DNA of 64,000 nt, from assembly GCA_965602225.1 (NCBI GenBank), contig CBFCYE010000011.1, positions 1-64,000 on the forward strand, given 5' to 3'. The position numbers were made by a program, and so were the translations under genes. The notes beneath the pieces were generated by a model, which was given only the letters and a program-made list of their open reading frames with translations, was not told the DNA's origin and searched no databases. This DNA comes from Tenderia sp965602225. GTDB taxonomy: Bacteria; Pseudomonadota; Gammaproteobacteria; Tenderiales; Tenderiaceae. This document shows, piece after piece, positions 1 to 8,217 of the stretch (positions within the stretch are counted from its first letter, which is position 1; each line of letters begins with the position of its first letter).

Positions 1-2
1 TA

Positions 3-1343
3 CAAAAGACTGCTGACACCTCGCGGCCCTTTGATTTGTTTGCCCGTTTTGATGAACAGGCCAGTCACTGGTTTTTTGACTATGGCGAAGAGACCTTGAC
101 GGGTGTGTTTGAACTGGCTGGCGCTAATGGCTTGCAGTCGGGTGAGTTGCGGTTTGCGGGTGCAGCCGAGCTGCCACAAAAAAAAGGTTTGAGGCTGGCG
201 GGTAAGCTGGGGCATTTTGTCTATGACGAATGGCAGCCGTTGTTTGTTGTGGATCAGGAGTTGCCGAAAAAGGATGCGGTAGTCAATCGGATTGATCTGC
301 AGTTTGATAGTGTTGAATTGTTTGCTCAAACTTTGCACAAGGTACAGCTTCAGGCTGATCACACCGAGGAGATCTGGGATGCGGATTTAAAAAGTGATGA
401 AATGGCGGGGCGGATCTGGTTGCCTGACAGTTGGAATAATGTTCTGAAGATGGATCTGGAGCACCTTTATATAAGCAGGAAAACGGCAGAGTCTGAGGAG
501 GCAGAAGAGTCCTTTGATCCTAGAGAGCTACCGCCGCTTATTATCAATAGTAAAAAAACTCATTTTGGCGATCTGGATCTGGGGCAGGTGAGTCTGACGA
601 CACGTAAGCTACCGTTGGGGCTGTTGATTGATAGCCTGGTGACCAAATCCGATATTATTGAAACAAGCATCAAGGGGCAGTGGTTGATGACCAAGCAGCA
701 TCGCTCGTTGGTCAATGCCGAGCTCAAGCTACATGATCTGGGTGCCGTGCTGGCCGGGCTGGGTTATATGGAGACGGTTAAAAATGCTGAAGGTGTTGGT
801 CAGTTGAGTCTGAAATGGGATGGGCCATTGCTGGACTATGATATTGCCAGTCTGGACGGCACGGTGGATTTTGATTTTGAAGATGGTCGTTTGCTGGAGG
901 TGGAGCCAGGGGCAGGGCGTTTTTTTGGTCTGTTGAGTATTACTGCCTTGCCACGCCGATTGATGCTCGATTTTAGTGACTTCTTTGGTAAGGGCTTTGC
1001 CTTTGATACCATGCGAGGCCATTTTGATATCAATGATGGCGATGCCAATACAAAAGATTTTTTTATGGATGGCCCGGCAGCACGAATTGATTTGCAGGGG
1101 CGGGTTGGTTTGGCAAAAGAAGATTATGATCAGCGAGTCAAAGTGGTGCCGCATGTAACCTCAGGTTTGCCGACACTGGCTGCGGTATTGACTGGTCAGA
1201 TTGGCCCGGCGGTGGTGTGGGCATTGATAGAAAAGCTGACCAAGTCTGGAGTGGATAAGGTGACTGGGGTTTATTATCAGGTGACAGGCAGCTGGGATGA
1301 TCCTCTGATTGAGCCGGTTGATTTGGTTCAGCATGATAAGTAA
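3..1343 (+). CDS. yhdP: YhdP family AsmA-like envelope protein, C-terminal part (5' end outside the window)
   Basis: The reading frame is already open at base 3, so only the last ~446 residues are present; the first in-window start codon (TTG at 36) is not the true start. The C-terminus has the family pattern: a segment giving FDFEDGRLLEVEPGAGR, then LSITALPRRL and a final region rich in GQIGPAVVWALIEKL. YhdP is a very large inner-membrane-anchored AsmA-like protein that bridges the periplasm and helps move phospholipid to the outer membrane (family knowledge). It is followed 42 bases later by a small exported protein and then a nitrilase, a common arrangement. Identity is fairly sure; everything about its N-terminus is unseen. 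Confidence 0.88.
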   Translation, partial: QKTADTSRPFDLFARFDEQASHWFFDYGEETLTGVFELAGANGLQSGELRFAGAAELPQKKGLRLAGKLGHFVYDEWQPLFVVDQELPKKDAVVNRIDLQFDSVELFAQTLHKVQLQADHTEEIWDADLKSDEMAGRIWLPDSWNNVLKMDLEHLYISRKTAESEEAEESFDPRELPPLIINSKKTHFGDLDLGQVSLTTRKLPLGLLIDSLVTKSDIIETSIKGQWLMTKQHRSLVNAELKLHDLGAVLAGLGYMETVKNAEGVGQLSLKWDGPLLDYDIASLDGTVDFDFEDGRLLEVEPGAGRFFGLLSITALPRRLMLDFSDFFGKGFAFDTMRGHFDINDGDANTKDFFMDGPAARIDLQGRVGLAKEDYDQRVKVVPHVTSGLPTLAAVLTGQIGPAVVWALIEKLTKSGVDKVTGVYYQVTGSWDDPLIEPVDLVQHDK

Positions 1344-1385
1344 CCCCGCCTTGTCCTTGACGATGTAAATAATGATATTCTCGCT

Positions 1386-1907
1386 ATGATGAAACGTTTC
1401 CTTTTTTTATTGTTATGTCTTATGCCGGTTAGCTATGCAGCCGAAGAGACTGTTGTGGTGCTGGATGCAGAATTTTGGTTTATGCCGCGTCACGGTGATG
1501 TGGTTGCTGAACATTATGGTGTCCGTGCAGCGGTCAAAAAAATGATTGCAGACCCGGATGCCTATCTGGCCCTGCGTTATCCAGATAATGAGACGGGTGA
1601 GCTGTGGGGGCAGGAATTGCAGGCCTGGTTGGTGTCGCTGGGCATTGTTTCGGACCGTATCGAATTGCAGTCAGGTTATGATCAGATCGAAGGTGTGGCG
1701 CTGGTCGTGATTACGTCGGGCGAAGAGGTTGATGAGTCGTTGTCGGTTATAGACGCTGCAACTAATGAGGTTGATGAAATCGATGCGGCCACAGCTGTGA
1801 TTGATGTAGATGAAACGATTGTTGCAGATGAGGCAGGACTGGCAGAGGAAACTGCAGTTCAAGATGGTGTGGTTACAGAAGAGCAGGTGGAGTTGAAGCA
1901 GGAATGA
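1386..1907 (+). CDS. Exported protein of unknown function with acidic C-terminal tail
   Basis: 173 residues. An N-terminal hydrophobic stretch after MMKR ending near SYAAE is a probable Sec signal peptide. Residues ~25-115 form a compact domain; the part around NETGELWGQELQAWLVSLGI recalls the end of a degenerate OmpA-like domain (a small residue pattern followed by a helix and LxxLGI), but the match is weak. From ~residue 116 the protein is low-complexity and very acidic (repeated DEID, DVDE, EEQVE). Its stop overlaps the next start as ATGA, so it is translationally coupled to the amidase gene. Function unknown; the yhdP-to-nitrilase position suggests an envelope role. Confidence 0.8.
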   Translation: MMKRFLFLLLCLMPVSYAAEETVVVLDAEFWFMPRHGDVVAEHYGVRAAVKKMIADPDAYLALRYPDNETGELWGQELQAWLVSLGIVSDRIELQSGYDQIEGVALVVITSGEEVDESLSVIDAATNEVDEIDAATAVIDVDETIVADEAGLAEETAVQDGVVTEEQVELKQE

Positions 1908-2719
1908 ATCAGAATCGTGTTGCAGCAATTCAGATGGCCTCGGGGCCAAACGTAAATGCCAATTTGTTAGAAGCAAAACGCTTGATCGGACAAGCAGTAG
2001 TCGCTGGGGCTGGCATGGTGGTGTTGCCGGAAAACTTCGCCATCATGGGTATGAACGAACAAGAAAAGATCAGTGTGCGTGAGCAGGACGGTGAAGGGCC
2101 TATTCAGACATTTCTTGCTCAGCAGGCCAAACAGCATGGCATCTGGGTTGTGGGCGGCACTATCCCGATGGTGGCGACGGTAGCCAATAAAGTGCGCGCC
2201 GCCTGTCTGGTCTTCAATGATGCTGGTGAGCGGGTTGTCCGTTATGACAAGGTGCATTTGTTTGATGTCTCTCTTGAGGAGGGCAGTGAAAAATACACTG
2301 AGTCAGAAACCATTGAACGTGGTGATGAGGTTGTGGTGATCGACACACCCTTTGGTCGCATGGGTGTGGCGGTTTGTTACGATCTGCGTTTTCCTGAGAT
2401 GTTTCGCAAGATGCTGGATCAAGACATGGAGTTGCTGGTGTTGCCCGCTGCCTTTACGGCTATTACTGGCAAGGCCCACTGGGAGGTGCTGGTGCGCGCC
2501 CGTGCCATAGAAAATCTCTGTTATGTGGTTGCGGCGGCGCAAGGCGGCTATCATGTCAATGGTCGTGAGACTCATGGTGATAGCATGGTGGTGAACCCCT
2601 GGGGGCTGGTGATTGACCGCTTGCCACGAGGTTCCGGGGTGGTGACAGCTGACATCAATAGAGAACAGCTGGTCTCGATTCGCCGTAGTCTGCCGGCCAT
2701 CAGCCATCGTCAAATTTAA
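1904..2719 (+). CDS. Carbon-nitrogen hydrolase, probable deaminated glutathione amidase (Nit1-like)
   Basis: 271 residues, the full length of the nitrilase superfamily core. The catalytic triad is visible as Glu43 (LPENF), Lys116 (YDKVHLFD) and Cys158 (VAVCYDLRFPEMFR). The KVHLFD and CYDLRFPE signatures are those of the Nit1/YbeM branch, which hydrolyses deaminated glutathione formed by transaminase side reactions (metabolite repair). The ATG overlaps the stop of the upstream gene by four bases. A general omega-amidase activity is the main alternative. Confidence 0.88.
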   Translation: MNQNRVAAIQMASGPNVNANLLEAKRLIGQAVVAGAGMVVLPENFAIMGMNEQEKISVREQDGEGPIQTFLAQQAKQHGIWVVGGTIPMVATVANKVRAACLVFNDAGERVVRYDKVHLFDVSLEEGSEKYTESETIERGDEVVVIDTPFGRMGVAVCYDLRFPEMFRKMLDQDMELLVLPAAFTAITGKAHWEVLVRARAIENLCYVVAAAQGGYHVNGRETHGDSMVVNPWGLVIDRLPRGSGVVTADINREQLVSIRRSLPAISHRQI

Positions 2720-2745
2720 ATCAATCGTCCGGCACGGAGCCAAGT

Positions 2746-4194
2746 ATGAGTGAATATATTGATATTGCCCGCGATGTGATTCTGCGGCCTGCGGCCATGG
2801 CTGAGGCCGAGCTTGAAGGCGTGCTGGGCAAGATCATGGCGCATCGAATTGATTATGCCGACCTCTATTTTGAGACGTCTCGATTTGAGTCCTGGTCGCT
2901 GGAAGATGGCATTGTTAAAGATGGTGACTACAGCATTGAGCGTGGTGTGGGTGTACGTGCTGTTAGCGGGGAAAAGACCGGCTTTGCCTATTCCGATGAA
3001 ATCTTTTTGCCGGCCTTGACCGAGGCAGCCTTGAGTGCCCGCGCGATTGCCAAGAGTGGTCAGCAGGGACAGGTCAAGGCCTGGTCGGGCCAGTCTGGTG
3101 GTCGTCAGCTTTATGGTAGTGCTTCGCCCTTTGATAGTCTGAGCGAACAGGAAAAGGTTGCCTTGATGGAGGCCGTTGATGTTGAGGCCCGCGCCCAGGA
3201 TCCGCGTGTTAAACAGGTGCAGGTGAGTTTGGTGGGTGCCCATAAGGTGGTGTTGGTGGCGGCCAGTGACGGTACTTTTGCGGCTGATGTACGGCCGCTG
3301 GTGCGGTTGAGTGTTTCAGTCGTGGTTGAAGATGGTGATCACCGTGAAAAGGGTTCGTCCGGTGGCGGTGCGCGACTTGATTATGGCTTTTTTGCCGAGA
3401 AACAGCGTGGTCTGGGGTATGCGCGTGAGGCGGTGCGTCAGGCGCTAGTGAATCTGGAGGCGCAAGCGGCACCTGCCGGCACCATGCAGGTGGTGTTGGG
3501 GCCAGGCTGGCCCGGCGTATTGTTGCATGAGGCGGTTGGTCATGGCCTTGAGGGTGATTTCAATCGCAAGGGTACTTCTGCATTCAGTGGTCGAATTGGC
3601 GAAAAAGTGGCATCGGAACTGTGCACCATCGTCGATGATGGCACCCTGGAAGGGCGACGTGGTTCTTTGAATATCGATGATGAAGGCACGCCGACTCGTT
3701 GTACCACCTTGATCGAAAACGGTGTCTTGAAAGGTTATATACAGGACAAGATGAATGCCCGTCTGATGGGGGGTGAGTCTACCGGTAATGGTCGCCGCGA
3801 GTCCTATGCTCATCTGCCTATGCCGCGCATGACCAATACCTATATGTTGCCGGGTCAGCACAATCCGGAAGATATTATTGCCTCGGTTGATAAGGGCCTG
3901 TATGCGGTCAACTTTGGTGGCGGTCAGGTGGATATCACCTCGGGCAAGTTTGTCTTTTCCGCCAGTGAGGCCTACATGATTGAGAATGGCAAGGTGACCT
4001 GCCCGGTCAAGGGCGCGACCCTGATTGGTAATGGCCCGGATGCCATGACCCGCGTCAGCATGGTGGGTAATGATTTGAAGTTGGATGAAGGTGTTGGCAC
4101 CTGCGGCAAGGATGGTCAGAGTGTGCCGGTAGGTGTTGGTCAGCCGACCATGCGCATTGATGGTTTGACTGTCGGGGGAACCTCGGCCGAATAA
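2746..4194 (+). CDS. tldD: Metalloprotease TldD
   Basis: 482 residues. The zinc-binding HExxxH motif is at residues 261-266 (HEAVGH), with the glycine-rich TldD C-terminal region (GTCGKDGQSVPVGVGQPT) near the end. TldD pairs with TldE/PmbA to form a heterodimeric metalloprotease that trims unfolded peptides and matures some RiPPs such as microcin B17; it acts in the cytoplasm. The partner pmbA lies just downstream, separated only by the oppositely oriented darP gene. A Shine-Dalgarno-like CACGGAG precedes the ATG. No peptide-precursor gene for a RiPP was seen beside it. Confidence 0.95.
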   Translation: MSEYIDIARDVILRPAAMAEAELEGVLGKIMAHRIDYADLYFETSRFESWSLEDGIVKDGDYSIERGVGVRAVSGEKTGFAYSDEIFLPALTEAALSARAIAKSGQQGQVKAWSGQSGGRQLYGSASPFDSLSEQEKVALMEAVDVEARAQDPRVKQVQVSLVGAHKVVLVAASDGTFAADVRPLVRLSVSVVVEDGDHREKGSSGGGARLDYGFFAEKQRGLGYAREAVRQALVNLEAQAAPAGTMQVVLGPGWPGVLLHEAVGHGLEGDFNRKGTSAFSGRIGEKVASELCTIVDDGTLEGRRGSLNIDDEGTPTRCTTLIENGVLKGYIQDKMNARLMGGESTGNGRRESYAHLPMPRMTNTYMLPGQHNPEDIIASVDKGLYAVNFGGGQVDITSGKFVFSASEAYMIENGKVTCPVKGATLIGNGPDAMTRVSMVGNDLKLDEGVGTCGKDGQSVPVGVGQPTMRIDGLTVGGTSAE

Positions 4195-4701
4195 TTATTC
4201 TTCGGTATTGAGAATCTCTTTTAATAGACGGAACAGGTTGCGGGATGATTTGGGTGGTTTTTGCTGCGCTGCCTCTTTTGTGGCATTGAGCATTAGCTGG
4301 CGCAGTTGCTGTCTATCGGCCTGGGGGTTTAGGCCGATGAATTCATTTAGCGCTGGCTGGCCTTCGCTGATGAGGCGATCACGCCACTGTTCAACGGCGT
4401 GGAAGCGGGCTGATGACTGTTGACCGCAGAGACGGATGGCATCGAGGGCTTGTTGAATCGGCTCCGGGTCGATATTGCGCATCAGACGGCCGATGTATTG
4501 CATCTGGCGACGCAGGGCGCCGTGGCTGTTGAGTCGGCGGGCTTCATTGATGGCGTCGGCGAGTTTGTCTGGTAATGGGATCTTGGCCAGATCCTTGGCG
4601 CCCAGTTTAACGATGGCAGAGCCCAGATCCTGTAGCGCGTTGACCTCGCGTTTCAGCTGGGATTTGCTTTTGGGGAGTTCTAAATCTTCGTCGTCATGCA
4701 T
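4195..4701 (-). CDS. darP: Ribosome-associated protein DarP (YjgA family)
   Basis: 168 residues from the ATG at 4701-4699, which gives the family-typical acidic start MHDDEDLELPKSKSQ; an upstream in-frame start would add 20 atypical residues and overlap the pmbA leader. YjgA/DarP promotes late maturation of the 50S subunit around helix 68/71 (family knowledge). Conserved blocks visible include KSKSQLKRE, LGAKDLAKIPLP and RRQMQYIGRLMR. Its stop codon directly abuts the end of tldD in a tail-to-tail arrangement, and it diverges from pmbA. The tldD-darP-pmbA order is common in Gammaproteobacteria. Confidence 0.92.
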   Translation of the reverse strand: MHDDEDLELPKSKSQLKREVNALQDLGSAIVKLGAKDLAKIPLPDKLADAINEARRLNSHGALRRQMQYIGRLMRNIDPEPIQQALDAIRLCGQQSSARFHAVEQWRDRLISEGQPALNEFIGLNPQADRQQLRQLMLNATKEAAQQKPPKSSRNLFRLLKEILNTEE

Positions 4702-4762
4702 GGCCGCTAAGGTAACGCAGTCGCGAAAAAAAATACAGACTTGAGTGAGTCGGGAGAGCACG

Positions 4763-6124
4763 ATGGCACAGACGCCAGTGATAAAAAATTCGGTCTATAG
4801 TCAAGCCCAGCTGGAAGGCTTGGTGGAGCAAATACTGGCCGAGGCCAGCAAGCTTGGTGCTACCTCGTCCGAGGCTGCCGTCAGTATAGAATCAGGTCTG
4901 TCAGTCAATGCCCGTATGGGTGAGGTGGAGACCGTCGAACACAACCACGACAAGGGTCTGGGGGTGACGGTCTATTTTGATAAGTGTAAAGGTTCGGCCA
5001 GCACCTCGGATTTTGGTGAGGAGGCGATTCGTGACACGGTTGCTGCGGCCTGCCGCATCGCTCGTTATACCGCTGCAGATGAATTTTCTGGCCTGGCCGA
5101 TGCCGACCTGATGGCCAAGGATGTGCCTGACCTTGATCTGATCCATCCCTGGGATCTATCACCCGAGCGGGCCATTGAACTGGCGATAGAAAGTGAGGCT
5201 GCGGCGCGCGGTTTTGACCCGCGCATTGTCAATTCGGATGGCGCCAGTGTCAGCAGTCACCATGCCTTTCGGGTCTATGGTAATAGCCATGGTTTTGTTG
5301 GCGCCTTTGGTGGTACCAATCACAGCATGAGTTGCTGCGTGGTAGGGCAGGAAAAGGGCGATGATGAAACTATGCAGCGTGATTACTGGTATACCTCTTC
5401 GCGTGATGCCACTGGTCTGGAGGCGCCAGAAATCGTTGGGCACAAGGCCGCTGAACGTACGGTTAAACGCCTGGGTGCGCGGCGCATGAAGACCTGTCAG
5501 ACACCAGTGATCTTTGCCGCTGAGCAGGCCGGTGGCTTGATCGGTAGTTTTCTTGGTGCTATCCGTGGCGGTGCCCAGTATCGTCGTTCATCGTTCCTGC
5601 TCGATAGTGTTGGTGAGCAGGTCTTCCCTGAATTCATGCAGATTGATGAGCGGCCCTTGCTGCTGCGTGGTCAGTACAGTTCGCCGTTTGACCGCGAGGG
5701 TGTGGCAACCCGTAATCGTGATTTGATTCAAAATGGTGTGGTGCAGGGTTATATCCTTGATAGCTATGCTGCCCGCCGGCTGAAGTTACAAACCACAGCC
5801 AACGCTGGTGGTACGCGCAATGTGTTTGTCTCGCATGGCGATGATGATCTGCATGCGTTGTGCCGCAAGATGGATAAAGGCTTGCTGATAACCGACATGA
5901 TGGGTCACGGCACCAATATGGTGACCGGTGACTACTCTCGTGGCGCGGCAGGATTTTGGGTTGAGAATGGCGTGATTCAGTATCCAGTGGAAGAGATTAC
6001 AGTCGCTGGTAACCTGAAACAGATGTTTAAGGATATTGTTGCCATCGGCAATGATGTGGATGAGCGCGGCAATATTCGCACGGGTTCTATCTTGGTGGAC
6101 AACATGACCGTGGCTGGTGAATAG
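4763..6124 (+). CDS. pmbA: TldE/PmbA, partner subunit of the TldD metalloprotease
   Basis: 453 residues from the ATG at 4763, chosen because a GGGAG ribosome site lies 6-7 bases upstream; an in-frame GTG at 4745 has none. The protein has the TldD/PmbA fold segments (EHNHDKGLGVTVYFDKCKGSAST near the N-terminus, MMGHGTNMVTGDYSRGAAGFWVENG near the C-terminus). As in other TldE subunits the HExxxH zinc motif of TldD is absent, so it is the non-metal half of the heterodimer. Confidence 0.94.
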   Translation: MAQTPVIKNSVYSQAQLEGLVEQILAEASKLGATSSEAAVSIESGLSVNARMGEVETVEHNHDKGLGVTVYFDKCKGSASTSDFGEEAIRDTVAAACRIARYTAADEFSGLADADLMAKDVPDLDLIHPWDLSPERAIELAIESEAAARGFDPRIVNSDGASVSSHHAFRVYGNSHGFVGAFGGTNHSMSCCVVGQEKGDDETMQRDYWYTSSRDATGLEAPEIVGHKAAERTVKRLGARRMKTCQTPVIFAAEQAGGLIGSFLGAIRGGAQYRRSSFLLDSVGEQVFPEFMQIDERPLLLRGQYSSPFDREGVATRNRDLIQNGVVQGYILDSYAARRLKLQTTANAGGTRNVFVSHGDDDLHALCRKMDKGLLITDMMGHGTNMVTGDYSRGAAGFWVENGVIQYPVEEITVAGNLKQMFKDIVAIGNDVDERGNIRTGSILVDNMTVAGE

Positions 6125-6137
6125 CTGATCGTTTACG

Positions 6138-6959
6138 ATGGAAAATAATAATTTGAGTGATGTGCTGGTTAAGATCCGCGGCCTGAGCTTTAGTCGCGGC
6201 TCGCGCAAAATCTTTGATGGCATTGATCTGGATATCCGCCGCGGCAAGGTCACGGCCATTATGGGGCCTAGCGGCACAGGTAAAACCACGCTGTTGAAGA
6301 TGATAGGCGGTCAGTTGCGGCCAGATCAGGGAACGGTTGAGGTGGATGGTCTGAATGTCCACAAGCTCAGGCGGTCTGCTTTATTTGAGTTGCGCAAACG
6401 CATGGGCATGTTGTTTCAGAGTGGTGCCCTGCTTACCGATATTAGTGTCTTTGATAATGTCTCCTTTCCGGTGCGTGAACATACCAAACTGCCCGAGGCG
6501 CTGGTGCGTGACCTGGTGTTGATGAAGCTGGAGGCCGTTGGACTGCGCGGTGCCTGTGACTTGATGCCGAGTGAATTGTCGGGTGGCATGGCGCGCCGCG
6601 CCGCGCTGGCGCGAGCCATCGTCTTTGACCCGATGATGATCATGTATGACGAACCCTTTACCGGCCAAGATCCAATCTCCAAGGGGGTGTTGGTGGAATT
6701 GATTCACAAACTCAATGATGCCCTGGGATTGACCAGCGTGATTGTCTCCCATGACGTCGCCGAGACAGCGGCCATCGCTGACTATATCTATGTCTTATCC
6801 GGCGGCAAGGTGGTGGGCGAGGGTACGCCGGAACAGCTGGCGCACTCTGATTCAGCCTGGGTGCAACAGTTTATGAATGCTGAGCCTGATGGGCCGGTAC
6901 CGTTTCATTATCCGGCCAAGGATTATGTCGAAGACCTGATGAGTGGGGGGCAAAACTGA
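6138..6959 (+). CDS. mlaF: Mla phospholipid transporter ATP-binding protein MlaF
   Basis: 273 residues. Walker A GPSGTGKT at 43-50, ABC signature LSGGM at 147-151 and Walker B IMYDEP near 168-173 are intact. MlaF powers the MlaFEDB inner-membrane complex that moves phospholipids between the inner membrane and the periplasmic carrier MlaC, protecting outer-membrane lipid asymmetry. Its TGA overlaps the mlaE ATG by one base. First gene of a tightly packed six-gene operon. Confidence 0.95.
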   Translation: MENNNLSDVLVKIRGLSFSRGSRKIFDGIDLDIRRGKVTAIMGPSGTGKTTLLKMIGGQLRPDQGTVEVDGLNVHKLRRSALFELRKRMGMLFQSGALLTDISVFDNVSFPVREHTKLPEALVRDLVLMKLEAVGLRGACDLMPSELSGGMARRAALARAIVFDPMMIMYDEPFTGQDPISKGVLVELIHKLNDALGLTSVIVSHDVAETAAIADYIYVLSGGKVVGEGTPEQLAHSDSAWVQQFMNAEPDGPVPFHYPAKDYVEDLMSGGQN

Positions 6960-7732
6960 TGTTGTGGTTACGTCAGTTGGGCCGTTCCGGGCTGAGTTTC
7001 TTTGAGCGTCTGGGTCGCGGCCACTTGTTCTTTGTGTCTATCCTGAGCGGTCTGCCCAGTTTGATCCCGCGCGGCCATTTGCTGATGCAGCAGTTGTTTT
7101 CTGTTGGTGTTTTGTCTCTCTTGATCATCCTGGTCTCAGGGTTGTTTGTCGGTATGGTGTTAGGCCTGCAGGGCTACAACACGTTGGTGGACTTTGGTGC
7201 CGAGGACTCACTCGGGGTGATGGTGGCATTGTCATTGGTGCGCGAGCTGGGGCCGGTCGTTACCGCGCTGTTGTTTGCCGGTCGGGCTGGTTCGGCGCTG
7301 ACTGCCGAGATTGGCTTGATGAAGGCCACCGAGCAATTGTCTGGCATGGAGATGATGGCGGTAGATCCCATCAAGCGGGTGATCGTGCCGCGATTTGTCG
7401 CCGGGATGCTGTCCATGCCCCTGTTGGCGGCCATCTTTAGTGCCATTGGTGTGATGGGGGGTTTTCTTGTTGGTGTTGGTCTGCTGGGTGTTGATGATGG
7501 TGCCTTCTGGTCCCAGATTCAGAATAGGGTCGATTTTTACGATGATATTGTTAATGGAGTCATCAAAAGCATGGTCTTCGGTGTCGTGGTGACCTGGATT
7601 GCCTTGTTTGAAGGTTATGATGCGGTGCCGACCTCGGAAGGGGTTAGTCGGGCGACGACGCGGACCGTGGTGCATGCCTCGTTGGCGGTGCTGGGGCTGG
7701 ATTTTGTCTTGACGGCATTGATGTTCGATTAA
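6959..7732 (+). CDS. mlaE: Mla phospholipid transporter permease MlaE
   Basis: 257 residues with the MlaE permease hallmarks: an amphipathic N-terminal helix, several hydrophobic spans, and the conserved sequence RELGPVVTALLFAGRAGSALTAEIG (given here only as a landmark around residues 94-118, with the AEIG turn and the following KATEQLSGMEMM). It forms the membrane core of MlaFEDB. One-base overlap with mlaF and 11 bases before mlaD. Confidence 0.95.
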   Translation: MLWLRQLGRSGLSFFERLGRGHLFFVSILSGLPSLIPRGHLLMQQLFSVGVLSLLIILVSGLFVGMVLGLQGYNTLVDFGAEDSLGVMVALSLVRELGPVVTALLFAGRAGSALTAEIGLMKATEQLSGMEMMAVDPIKRVIVPRFVAGMLSMPLLAAIFSAIGVMGGFLVGVGLLGVDDGAFWSQIQNRVDFYDDIVNGVIKSMVFGVVVTWIALFEGYDAVPTSEGVSRATTRTVVHASLAVLGLDFVLTALMFD

Positions 7733-7743
7733 GGAAACTGCAT

Positions 7744-8217
7744 ATGTTTCAGAATAAAAATATAGAGATTCTTGTTGGCCTTTTTGTTGCGGCCGGACTG
7801 GGTGCCTTGTTCGTGTTGGCGCTAAAGGTCAGCAATCTGAGCACCTTTAATGATGAGGGTAGTTATCCTCTGGTTGCGCGTTTTGACAATATTGGTGGTT
7901 TGAAGGTGCGGGCACCGGTGACCATGGCTGGGGTGCGTATCGGCAAGGTTGACGCGATCGGTTTTGATGATGAGACCTTTGAGGCCGTAGTGACCTTGAA
8001 TATCAGTGAACAATATCAGCGTTTGCCGAAGGATAGTGGCGCCAGTATTTTTACCTCTGGTCTGTTGGGTGAACAGTATGTTGCGCTTGAGGCGGGGGGG
8101 GATATGGAGAACTTGCAGGCCAATGATGAATTTATGGTGACCCAATCGGCGCTGGTGCTGGAGGAGTTGATTGGTCAGTTTCTATTCAAGACGGCCGAAG
8201 GGGGTTCCAGCGAGTGA
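7744..8217 (+). CDS. mlaD: Mla transporter MCE-domain subunit MlaD
   Basis: 157 residues: one N-terminal transmembrane helix (around residues 9-27, GLFVAAGLGALFVLAL) and a single MCE domain with the typical YPLVARFDNIGGLKVRAPV start and SGLLGEQYVALEAGG core. MlaD hexamers form the hydrophobic lipid channel on the periplasmic side of MlaE. The stop overlaps the next gene's GTG as GTGA, so the TolC-like gene downstream is translationally coupled to it. Confidence 0.94.
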   Translation: MFQNKNIEILVGLFVAAGLGALFVLALKVSNLSTFNDEGSYPLVARFDNIGGLKVRAPVTMAGVRIGKVDAIGFDDETFEAVVTLNISEQYQRLPKDSGASIFTSGLLGEQYVALEAGGDMENLQANDEFMVTQSALVLEELIGQFLFKTAEGGSSE

